A DNA stretch of 12,984 nucleotides, taken from positions 1-12,984 of the forward strand of contig JAAUTJ010000062.1 in assembly GCA_012031475.1 (NCBI GenBank), written 5' to 3'. The translations under genes were made by a program, and so were the position numbers. The DNA comes from Leptolyngbyaceae cyanobacterium SM1_3_5 (GTDB taxonomy: Bacteria > Cyanobacteriota > Cyanobacteriia > Elainellales > Elainellaceae). The notes beneath the pieces are model-generated. The model was not told where the DNA came from and did no database searches. It saw only the letters and a program-made list of their open reading frames with translations. This document shows positions 1 to 6,751 of this stretch, one piece after another; the first letter of the stretch is position 1, and each line of letters opens with the position of its first letter.

Positions 1-881
1 TGATCGCCAATCATGTGGCCGAGGCTGTCGTTGATGACTTTGAAGCGATCGAGGTCGAGAAACAGCACGGCGAACAAATAGTCAGAGGTGCGCTTGGCGA
101 TTTGGATGGCGTGACGGAGGCGATCGAGCAGCAGGGTACGATTCGGCAGTCCGGTGAGAACATCGTGCAGCGCGTCGTGCAAGAGTTGCGCTTCGGTGTG
201 CTTCCGCATCGTGATGTCCGTCAGCAAGCCGACCATGCGAGTTGCCTGACTGCTGGCATCGCGCACGGCCAACCCGCGAGTCAGCATCCAGCGATAGCTG
301 CCGTCTTGGTGACGCAGACGATGTTCGTTGTCAAAGTGGGCGGTGAGTCCGTTGACATGGGCGACCAGCTTCACCTTCACCCAGTCGAGATCGTCGGGAT
401 GGATGCGATCGAGCCATTCATCCAGCGCGTCCCCGACTTCTTCGCTGTAGCCGAGTATTTCTTTCCAGCGCGGTGAAAAGTAAACTTGTCCGCTGGTGAC
501 GTTCCAGTCCCAGATGCCGTCATTGGCTCCCACTATCGCCAGTGCGTTCCGTTCGTCTTGCTGCTGCTGCTGCCAACGAGCAATCGCTTTGTGCAGGGCG
601 ATCGCCAAACTCTCTGGGGCTAGCTCTGCTAAAGCGAGATAGTCGATCGCTCCAGCTTGAATCGCAGCGATCGCATCCGCAGAATTCTCGCTGCGAGCCA
701 GCACGATCGCAGGCTGAAGCGGTTGCCAGTCGAGCCGTTCATCGACCAGGTAAAGATCGGCAGCAGCAGGCAAATCGGCGGGCGAAACATGGCTAAGATG
801 AAATTGCGGCAGGCTGAGGCGATCGCAAATTGCCGCAACTTCTCGATCGGTTGTGACAGCAAGAATTTTAATCAAAGACAT
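1..881 (-). CDS. PAS-GGDEF diguanylate cyclase with degenerate N-terminal receiver-like domain (3' end outside window)
   Basis: The reading frame runs from ATG at 881 without a stop to the left edge, giving 293 complete codons. Residues 1-100 resemble a response-regulator receiver, ending in AGAIDYLALAEL where receivers usually have DYLVK; the conserved Lys is absent and the N-terminal acidic pair is reduced to TTD, while D47 (LVDE) sits near the phospho-acceptor position. Residues 101-111 form a Gln-rich linker (QQQQQ). Residues about 112-228 are a PAS/PAC module (DGIWDWN, WKEILGYS, RIHPDD, RWMLTRGLAVRD). GGDEF begins near 232 (HDVLTGLPNR) and shows FLDLDRFKVINDSLGH; the GG(D/E)EF catalytic loop itself lies outside the window, so activity and any C-terminal EAL domain cannot be judged. 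The family makes cyclic di-GMP. It is the last gene of a minus-strand run, 123 nt after nanE. Confidence 0.9.
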   Translation of the reverse strand, partial: MSLIKILAVTTDREVAAICDRLSLPQFHLSHVSPADLPAAADLYLVDERLDWQPLQPAIVLARSENSADAIAAIQAGAIDYLALAELAPESLAIALHKAIARWQQQQQDERNALAIVGANDGIWDWNVTSGQVYFSPRWKEILGYSEEVGDALDEWLDRIHPDDLDWVKVKLVAHVNGLTAHFDNEHRLRHQDGSYRWMLTRGLAVRDASSQATRMVGLLTDITMRKHTEAQLLHDALHDVLTGLPNRTLLLDRLRHAIQIAKRTSDYLFAVLFLDLDRFKVINDSLGHMIGD

Positions 882-1004
882 AGCCAACGGAATTTTTAAC
901 GGGTTTTCTATAAGTCAGACCGCAATAGCGCAGCAGCAGCGCTTTGTCTCGCGACCTTCGTTTAGAGTTCCCGCCAGTTTCCTAGAAATCTCAGGCCAAA
1001 AATC

Positions 1005-1672
1005 TCAACTGCTCAAGGCCGATCGATAATTTCTCACTAACACATCAATTCCCGTAATTGCTGTGCCCACGACGACCGCAAACGCACCCAGATCGATCGC
1101 TTCCCTTGCCATTGCGGGTGAGGCAATTCCCCCTTCACAGATTGCCGGAACTTGAATTTTCTCAATCATTTGCCGGAGCAATTCAAAGCCTGGAGGCTGA
1201 TAGTTTGCGTTGCTTCCGTGTAGCCGTAAAGCGTGGTTCCGACGCAATCCGCTCCCGCTTCTGCTGCTGCGATCGCCGCCTCCAAAGTATCGACATCTGC
1301 CATTACGAGCTTATTCAAGGCGTGAATTTGACTGATTAATTCAGCAAGCGTTTCGCCTCCGGGTCGAGGTCGATTTGTCGCATCGATCGCAATAATATCG
1401 GCTCCCGCTTGGGCGATCGCCTGGGCATGACGAAACTGCGGCGTGATGTAAACCGACGAACTGGGAAACTGCTGCTTCCACAAGCCGATGATCGGTACGT
1501 CCACCTGTTGCCGGACGGCTGCGACGTGAGCAGGTGAATCGATTCGCACCGCGATCGCGCCTTGATTGACTGCCGCTGTTGCCATTGCTGCGATCACAAT
1601 GGGCGAATGCAGAGGTGAATCGGCAGGTGCTTGGCAGGAGACGATCAGGCCGTGCTGGAGAGAGGCGAGCAT
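1005..1672 (-). CDS. nanE: N-acylmannosamine-6-phosphate 2-epimerase NanE (one frameshift)
   Basis: NanE interconverts ManNAc-6-phosphate and GlcNAc-6-phosphate in the cytoplasm, part of amino-sugar and sialic-acid metabolism. The frame from ATG 1672 begins LIVSCQAPADSPLH, then GLWK, IAIDATNRPRP, MADVDT and GTTLYGYT, all typical of this TIM-barrel family, then runs off frame at about residue 156. The next frame supplies PPGFELL, AICEGGI and AVVVGTAIT. Restoring one A in the run at 1204-1206 (minus-strand AAA to AAAA) joins them as TEATQNYQPPGFELL and gives 222 aa, a normal length. In the restored protein the catalytic residues fall at K66 and E180, the positions I recall for the clostridial enzyme. 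The start abuts heptad repeats (1674-1701), so no Shine-Dalgarno is visible. It lies 35 nt downstream of an alpha/beta hydrolase gene. No other nan gene is in the window. Confidence 0.9.
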
Positions 1673-1673
1673 T

Positions 1674-1730
1674 GGGGATCGGGTGTCGGGTGTCGGGGAT
1701 CAGCTTATCACTGGTTACTGGTTACTTCTA
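1674..1730. repeat. STRR-type heptanucleotide tandem repeats
   Basis: Four heptads stand head to tail at 1674-1701: GGGGATC, GGGTGTC, GGGTGTC, GGGGATC. After an 8-base gap, ACTGGTT, ACTGGTT and ACTTCTA follow at 1710-1730. On the minus strand these read GACACCC/GATCCCC and AACCAGT. Short tandem heptads of this kind (STRR) are known from filamentous cyanobacterial genomes. Here they fill the gap between the hydrolase stop (1708-1710) and the nanE start (1672), and the hydrolase stop and last codons lie within the ACTGGTT units. Confidence 0.8.
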
Positions 1731-2537
1731 AATGAGCGAGGAAGGGTTCGACTAGAGTAGCGATCGCGTCGCTGTTTTTTGCGGCAGGGCGTGATCGGCT
1801 TGGGGAAGAATCTGAAGCTGGGCGTTGGCAATTTCGCGGGCGTAGGTTTGGCAGTGCCACAGCGGAATGGATTTCGTCAAGTTCTCCGGCAATCACCAGG
1901 GTGGGAACGCGCAACTGATGAATTTCTTTCTCGACCGTATCGATCGCATCTTCGGGACGCAGGCGATCGACCAGAAACGATCGGGCGGCAGGCTGGGCGT
2001 TGAGTTCGCGGCGAATCCAGCGGATTTGATTCAGCGATTTTTCCTGTTTCAGCAGCGGGGCGATCGGTTCAGCCAGATTCAGCGCCCAATCGACGATCGG
2101 CGTTTGCCACAGGAGCGGACGCAGATGATCGTATCTGCCGCAAAAGCTGTCATCGCGGATGCCTGCGGGCGCAACGAGGATCAGGCGCGGACGCGATCGG
2201 GATGTGCGATCGCGTAGGCGGAAGCCACCCAGCCGCCGAGGGAATGCCCGACGATCGCAAAATTCTCCAGTCCCAAAGCCGCGATCGCCTGATCCAAAAA
2301 TTCCACCTGCTGAGCAATGTCGTAGCGAATTTTTGGCTTAGAGGAATCACCAAAACCCAGCAAATCGAGGCTGATGCAGCGGTGGCGGCTTTGCAGCAGC
2401 GGCACGAGAAATTGCCAATTGCTACTGTCGCCCATGAAGCCGTGCAGGAGGACGATCGGTGAACCTGTGCCTGCTTCCTGATAGGCAGCATGGTAAGCGT
2501 GAGGCGGCGAAAGGGTTAAGAACTGTTTAGAAGTCAA
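1708..2537 (-). CDS. alpha/beta hydrolase fold protein (three indels)
   Basis: From ATG 2537 the protein shows LLHGFMGDSSNW (oxyanion-hole region), DLLGFGDSSKP, and the nucleophile elbow GHSLGG with Ser99. The frame then stops at 2181-2183. One extra C at the GG of 2184-2185 (GCCTGA to GCCCTGA on the sense strand) continues it as ALILVAPAGIRD and on through VPTLVIAGELDEI, which contains the triad-type Asp. Removing a C near 1869 gives IPLWHCQTYAREI and ADHALPQK with the triad-type His; restoring an A in the 6-A run at 1775-1780 gives the C-terminal helix ATLVEPFLAHL. The restored length is 276 aa, normal for the family. The substrate is unknown; it resembles the soluble epoxide-hydrolase/haloperoxidase-like group. 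nanE lies 35 nt downstream on the same strand. Confidence in the family is high and in a specific activity very low. Confidence 0.8.
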
Positions 2538-2646
2538 GGTGGATGTAGCAGGTGAAAGAGTAGATGGGGCAAGGGGTTGGCAGAATCATCTGCCCAAAGG
2601 GATAGGTCGATCGAAATGCCGATAGGATAAAACTAAATCGATCGAC

Positions 2647-2674
2647 TTGAAGCAGCCGTAACTGAAGTTAAAAT
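2647..2674 (+). promoter_or_regulatory. putative sigma-70-type promoter
   Basis: TTGAAG (2647-2652) and TAAAAT (2669-2674) are separated by 16 nt, about 113 nt upstream of the ATG at 2787. The 12-base sequence AAATCGATCGAC immediately precedes the -35 (2635-2646) and recurs at 2722-2733. The assignment rests on sequence match only. Confidence 0.35.
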
Positions 2675-2786
2675 AACTCAATCTTTTGGAAGGAATGAGT
2701 AACGCTTCATTACAGTTAGAAAAATCGATCGACCCCTCCATGATACGGTCTATGTCAGATGGCATCAGTCGATAGTGCTAGAGAGG

Positions 2787-2990
2787 ATGAACACTTTGAT
2801 TTCCCAGTCTGAACAATCCATGCCCCTGCGCGAAAACTTCAGCGAGTACGTCGCCGAACTTCAACTCCACATGGCTCTGCAAGCTCGTAAACTCGTTCCC
2901 ACGCTTCAACAATCTGCCGACAGTCGCCACCAACTGCTGCATCGCACCCAGGCCACGATCGAGATGCAAATCTCCCGTCAGGCACTCTAA
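2787..2990 (+). CDS. small protein of unknown function (67 aa)
   Basis: I do not recognise this protein. The frame has a GTG at 2775 (71 aa), an ATG at 2787 (67 aa) and another ATG at 2820 (56 aa, starting MPLRENFSEY). I favour 2787; a purine-rich GAGAGG precedes it but is directly adjacent, so 2820 remains possible. The sequence looks mostly helical and charged (FSEYVAELQLHMALQARKL, then HQLLHRTQATIEMQISRQAL), without a signal peptide, membrane segment or cysteines. Support for a real gene is the promoter-like sequence upstream and a strong terminator 24 nt after the stop. The opposite-strand frame over the same bases has no such flanking signals. It stands alone in its transcription unit. 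Confidence 0.6.
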   Translation: MNTLISQSEQSMPLRENFSEYVAELQLHMALQARKLVPTLQQSADSRHQLLHRTQATIEMQISRQAL

Positions 2991-3014
2991 TTTTTTGGTC
3001 CCATTAATCTTGTC

Positions 3015-3043
3015 AAAATCAGAGCTTTGGCTCTGATTTTTTT
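3015..3043. terminator. bidirectional intrinsic terminator
   Basis: A perfect 11-bp stem (AAAATCAGAGC at 3015-3025 against GCTCTGATTTT at 3030-3040) with a TTTG loop is followed by further Ts to 3043. It ends the small plus-strand gene. Its A-tract side gives a U-run for the convergent hydrolase, whose stop codon (3042-3044) touches the hairpin. Confidence 0.9.
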
Positions 3044-3961
3044 ATGGCAGCGATTCCACAAATCTCTGGATGGCTCGTAAATACGATCGATCGGCAGGTT
3101 GATAAATGCGGACGTGATCGGCTCCGGCAATGAAAAAAAGCTGTTTCGGATGTGGTGCAGCATCGTAAAGCTGCTGACTCATGAAGGCAGGCACAACAGA
3201 ATCATTCCAGCCGTGCAGAAATAAAACAGGCATCTGTAGCGATCGAATCTTTTCAACCGAATTAAATCGTTCAGTCAGTAACAAATCAGTCGGAAACAGT
3301 TGCAGAAACCATCGCGATCGCACCGCATCCGCCATCGAAGTAAACGAACTTTGCATGATTAATCCGCCTGCTTCAGCATGGTCAATTGCTAGGTTGAGGG
3401 CGATCGCACCGCCCAGCGATTCGCCATAAATTAAAACTTGATCGGGTGGAATATGGCGCACCGTCTGCAAATAGTTCCAAGCCGCTTTCGCATCTTCATA
3501 CACCTGCGATTCACTGGGAAAATTGCCTTTGCTTTGTCCATAGCCGCGATAGTCAACGACCAAAACGGAAAATCCTAACTGTCGAAAAGCTGCGACTCTA
3601 GCGAGATAGTTGTAGTCGCCCATATTGCGACCGACACCGCAAAAGTACAGCATCACTTTCGGACTTTTCAAGATGTTAATTGGCTCGTTGGCGATCGATC
3701 GATATTCCTCTCCCAAAGGAGCCGGAATCCACCAGCCATGTAGTTTCTGATCAGAATGGGCGATCGAAATCCACACATCTTCATAGGGCAAATCAAATGC
3801 TGGAGCGCTGGGTAAAAGTGCCGATTCTGCTTTGGCCGATAGATGAAATGTCGCTGTTTTGCAAACAGAAATAAGCAGAATGCCGTATAGGTGAACGCGA
3901 GAAGAGACGCGATCGCCAGCCATGATTTTCCGGTTCGTAAGCGCTTGCCGATGCCGTTCAC
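3042..3961 (-). CDS. membrane-anchored alpha/beta hydrolase, COG1073/BEM46-like (one frameshift)
   Basis: The protein starts at GTG 3961 (MNGIGKRLRT...), with an AGG 8 nt upstream and no in-frame ATG before the hydrophobic segment. Residues about 14-34 form one transmembrane helix or uncleaved signal anchor (WLAIASLLAFTYTAFCLFLF), followed by KQRHFIYRPK. The frame then breaks; adding one A to the AAA at 3831-3833 (minus sense) continues as AESALLPSAPAFDLPYEDVW. Further on are VVDYRGYGQSKG, the nucleophile elbow GESLGG (Ser182), HGWNDSVVP with the likely triad Asp, and GADHVRIY with the likely triad His. The restored length is 306 aa. This matches cyanobacterial serine-hydrolase-fold proteins of the BEM46/ABHD13 type, with the catalytic domain outside the anchor. 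Substrate unknown. It is transcribed divergently from the ferredoxin gene. Confidence 0.85.
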
Positions 3962-4053
3962 GGTTTGACCTGGAATTCCTCAAGCCGATTCTACTGGGCG
4001 ATCGCGACCTGCTAGGCTGAAAGAGAACACTGCTCGATCGCCAAACAAAAACC

Positions 4054-4281
4054 ATGCCGCATACGATCGTGACCAACGTTTGCGAAGGCGTTGCCACCTG
4101 CGTTGACAACTGCCCTGTCGCCTGCATCCACGAAGGCCCCGGGAAAAACCAGAAAGGCACTGACTGGTTCTGGATTGACTATGACACCTGCATCGACTGC
4201 GGCATCTGCATCGAAGTATGTCCGGTTGAGGGCGCAATCTTGCCCGAAGAACGCCCGGAATTGCAGCAAACGCCGCAGTAA
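4054..4281 (+). CDS. 7Fe-type (3Fe-4S/4Fe-4S) bacterial ferredoxin
   Basis: This 75-aa soluble electron carrier has eight cysteines: C10, C16, C20 and C24 in CEGVATCVDNCPVAC, and C46, C49, C52 and C56 in the classic CxxCxxCxxxCP. By analogy with 7Fe ferredoxins, C20 with C46/C49/C52 would hold a 4Fe-4S cluster, and C10, C16 and C56 a second, 3Fe-type cluster; the spacing C10-x5-C16 is shorter than in Azotobacter FdI, so this assignment is an inference. The GPGKNQKGTDWFWIDYDTC segment links the two motifs. The ATG at 4054 is the natural start, giving MPHTIVTNVCEG as in related cyanobacterial ferredoxins. The NatE-like ATPase begins 3 nt after its stop, so the two are probably co-transcribed. 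Confidence 0.93.
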   Translation: MPHTIVTNVCEGVATCVDNCPVACIHEGPGKNQKGTDWFWIDYDTCIDCGICIEVCPVEGAILPEERPELQQTPQ

Positions 4282-4284
4282 GCC

Positions 4285-5009
4285 ATGTCGAATTCGCTGT
4301 TGACCGTCGAGGACGTTTACGCCGGATATGTGCAGGATCTCGACATTCTGCAAGGCATCAACTTTCAGATTGCCTCAGGCGAACTGGTGGCCGTGATCGG
4401 CCCCAACGGAGCCGGAAAATCGACGCTGGCAAAAACGATTTTTGGCCTGCTGACTCCGAATCGCGGCAAAATTCACTTCAATGGCGAAAACATTGTCGGC
4501 CTGAAGTCGAATCAAATTGTCGAGCGCGGCATGTGCTATGTGCCGCAGATTGCGAATGTGTTTCCCTCGCTGTCGATCGAAGAAAACCTCGAAATGGGCG
4601 CATTCATTCGTAAAACGCCGCTCCAGCCGCTCAAACAGCAAATTTTTGACACCTTCCCCCTCCTCGCTCAGCGTCGCCGCCAACGCGCCGGAACGCTATC
4701 CGGCGGCGAACGCCAGCAGCTTGCAATGGGACGTGCCTGATGCTGCAACCCAATTTACTGTTGCTGGACGAACCTTCTGCCGCTCTCTCACCGATTTTGG
4801 TGAACAGCGTTTTTGAGCAAATTCGCCGCATCAATCAGGCGGGAACGGCGATCGTTCTGGTCGAACAAAATGCCCGCAAAGCGCTGGAAATGGCCGATCG
4901 CGGCTATGTCTTGGAGTCGGGGCGCGATCGGTTTGAAGGACGCGGAATCGATCTGCTCAACGATCCCAAAGTTGGCGAACTCTATCTCGGTGCAACCACT
5001 CGGCACTAA
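4285..5009 (+). CDS. natE: NatE/LivF-type amino-acid ABC transporter ATP-binding protein (one frameshift)
   Basis: This is the cytoplasmic ATPase subunit of a branched-chain/neutral amino-acid type ABC importer. Walker A is GPNGAGKST (residues 39-47), the signature is LSGGERQQ, Walker B is LLLLDEPSAAL, and the switch region reads VLVEQNA with Gln where most ABC ATPases have His, as is usual in LivF proteins. The frame stops after AMGRA because CCC is CC at 4736-4737 (GCCTGA for GCCCTG); restoring a C gives AMGRALMLQPNLLLLDEPSA and a 241-aa protein, the usual length. It resembles Synechocystis NatE, whose partners in cyanobacteria are commonly encoded elsewhere; none is visible here. It is 3 nt downstream of the ferredoxin, and its stop (5007-5009) overlaps the convergent response-regulator stop (5006-5008). 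The symbol natE is a family-level call. Confidence 0.88.
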
Positions 5010-5722
5010 TTCTCGCCACGTCCAAACCGATAGCCTTTGCCGTAGATCGTTTGAATCAGCGCATCGCCATCTGTCTCAATTTTTCGTCGCAGCAGACGCA
5101 CCTGAGCCGCCAGCGCGTTACTGCTCGGTAGTTCCGCTCCCCAAATGTGCTGCTGAATTTGGTCGTGCGTCAGCAGTTGATTGGGGTGGCGCATGAAGTA
5201 GGCGAGCAGTTGACTTTCTTTTTCGGACAGTTCGATCGATCGATCCTGTCGATAGGCTCGCTGATTTTGCAAGTCGAGTTCCAGATCTTCAACGCGGAGG
5301 CGATCGCTTGTCGCTACGCGACTGTACGGAGCGCGGTCGCGATCGACCTCCACCGCAGCCATAGGCGGACGACGCAGCAACGCCCGCACTCGCGCCAGCA
5401 GTTCGCGCAACTCAAACGGCTTAACGAGATAGTCATCTGCGCCCGCATCCAGACCAAGGACGCGATCGTCGATCGTATCTTTTGCGGTCAGAAACAGAAC
5501 GGGCGTGGTGTCGCCTTGCGATCGCAACTGCTGACAAATTTCGACACCCGATCGCATGGGCAGCATCCAGTCGAGAATCAGCAAATCATAGCCGCCTTGC
5601 AAGGCAAGATCGCCGCCCGCGCCGCCATCGTGGACAACATCGACTGCGTAGCCCTGCCGCACCAAAACACGGCTGAGGGGATCGGTTAGTTCGGACTCGT
5701 CATCTACCAGCAAAATTCGCAT
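5006..5722 (-). CDS. OmpR/PhoB-family response regulator
   Basis: This 238-aa transcription regulator is intact. The receiver (residues 1-115) has D7-D8 (VDDE), phospho-acceptor D51 (LILDWMLP), T79 and K101 (DYLVKPFE). The winged-helix domain occupies about residues 143-236 (LSEKESQLLAYFMRHP, HDQIQQHIWG, the recognition-helix region ALAAQVRLLRRKIE, and the wing TIYGKGYRFG). It resembles the cyanobacterial RppA/ManR-type regulators used in redox or metal responses, but I cannot assign one, and no histidine kinase lies next to it in the window. The DUF1028 gene stops 66 nt upstream on the same strand, so the pair may share a transcript. Its stop codon overlaps the natE stop tail to tail. Confidence 0.93.
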   Translation of the reverse strand: MRILLVDDESELTDPLSRVLVRQGYAVDVVHDGGAGGDLALQGGYDLLILDWMLPMRSGVEICQQLRSQGDTTPVLFLTAKDTIDDRVLGLDAGADDYLVKPFELRELLARVRALLRRPPMAAVEVDRDRAPYSRVATSDRLRVEDLELDLQNQRAYRQDRSIELSEKESQLLAYFMRHPNQLLTHDQIQQHIWGAELPSSNALAAQVRLLRRKIETDGDALIQTIYGKGYRFGRGEN

Positions 5723-5788
5723 TGCGATCGAACCTCTTCCACAGTTCCATTTTAGAAAAGCGCGATCGCTGTGGGTAGCGCGGATCTT

Positions 5789-6669
5789 CTAAATTTCTAA
5801 GATTCGATCGATCAGATCCTTTGAGATGGAATCATCCTGCACCAGTCGAGGAAGAAGCGATCGCCATCTTGCATCTTTCACAAATATTTTCTGAAACAGC
5901 GGCGTTGCTGCTTCCATATTCACAGCGGCTAACCGAACGGCGTACCAAAATGTCGCTTCGGTATCATTATCTAACCGTTGAATGGCTTGATTAAATTCTT
6001 TTGCAGCTTCAAACTGTTGATTATTTCTAACAGCTTAAGCGCTTGTTTTTGGTGATGAGAACTGCGGGCGATCGCAACTAATCGCTGTAGAGCTTCGATC
6101 GGCTGGGCATGATCATCAACTCGCAAATCAAACACGCGATCCCAAGGGCGAGAAGCTTGGGCTGAAACAATTTTCAAAGCGGCAGATTGCTGTCCGCGAA
6201 TGTCGCCGCCTTCCGATTGCGCTGCCCGCAAAGCCGCCATCATTCTTTCTGCTAAATCACCTGCTGTTGCTTCAAACGCTTCAGCCATCGCTGCACAAAC
6301 TGTATCGCGTTCCATCAAATTCGCTTGCACCGAGTAGTGAGCGCTAATTTGATGATTGGCAAATGGAATACACTTTTGGCCTGTGTGAACGGCAACATTT
6401 CCCTGAGTATCGACGATCGCTACCTGCCGGATTTCCGCTTCCAAATCGCTAGCAACCAGCGCATCTAGCGCTTGAATTGCGGATAGTCCGACTCGCAGCA
6501 TTGCTAATCCTAAATAGCCAAAACTTGCATTGCCGCGAGCTTGAGTGGCGATCGCACCAACGCCCGATTCAACCCAGGGAACTTGTGAACCACAAGCGAG
6601 GGAATGAGATTGAACCGCGATGCCAAACTGATGATGAATCGGATCATAGGCGGCGATCGAATAGGTCAT
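5789..6669 (-). CDS. DUF1028 family Ntn-hydrolase-like protein with C-terminal peptidoglycan-binding-like domain (one frameshift)
   Basis: The N-terminus MTYSIAAYDP, then FGIAVQSHSLACGSQVPW and GVGAIATQARGNASFG, is the hallmark of DUF1028, predicted to adopt the Ntn-hydrolase fold with the Thr after the initiator Met as possible nucleophile; no reaction is established as far as I know. The first frame ends early at 5971. Adding one base near 6020-6022 (AAT to AAAT in the sense strand) continues as EINQQFEAAKEFNQAIQRL, then ATFWYAVRLAA and KDARWRSLLPRL, which matches the small C-terminal domain common in longer DUF1028 proteins (annotated as putative peptidoglycan-binding). The restored protein is 293 aa and ends at TAG 5789-5791. 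It precedes the response-regulator gene by 66 nt and follows a terminator hairpin that isolates it from serA. Confidence 0.85.
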
Positions 6670-6692
6670 TTTTTCTGAGGGAAACTTTTACA

Positions 6693-6729
6693 AAAAAGCA
6701 AGAGATTCACTAAAAAACTCTTGCTTTTT
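6693..6729. terminator. intrinsic terminator downstream of serA
   Basis: A perfect 12-bp stem (AAAAAGCAAGAG at 6693-6704 with CTCTTGCTTTTT at 6718-6729) has a 13-nt A-rich loop. On the minus strand the stem ends in TTTTT plus one more T, as expected for termination of serA, whose stop is 23 nt upstream. It also separates serA from the DUF1028 gene, which starts 23 nt beyond. Confidence 0.88.
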
Positions 6730-6751
6730 CATTCTAGAATTGTGGGTTTGT

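Noticed and set aside
15..476. A 153-codon plus-strand open frame at the left edge
   Set aside because: The minus strand over the same bases encodes a clear PAS and GGDEF sequence in one continuous frame, so this is an antisense shadow.
559..578. CTG/CAG microsatellite-like run
   Set aside because: It is only about six triplets long and encodes the Gln linker between two domains of the diguanylate cyclase; ordinary for a linker.
3964..3990. TTGACC (3964-3969) as the -35 of a ferredoxin promoter
   Set aside because: The nearest -10-like hexamer (TCTACT) is 19 nt away and weak, so I do not list it as a feature.
5147..5689. A 180-codon plus-strand open frame
   Set aside because: It is fully antisense to the intact response regulator and has no recognisable domain or ribosome site.
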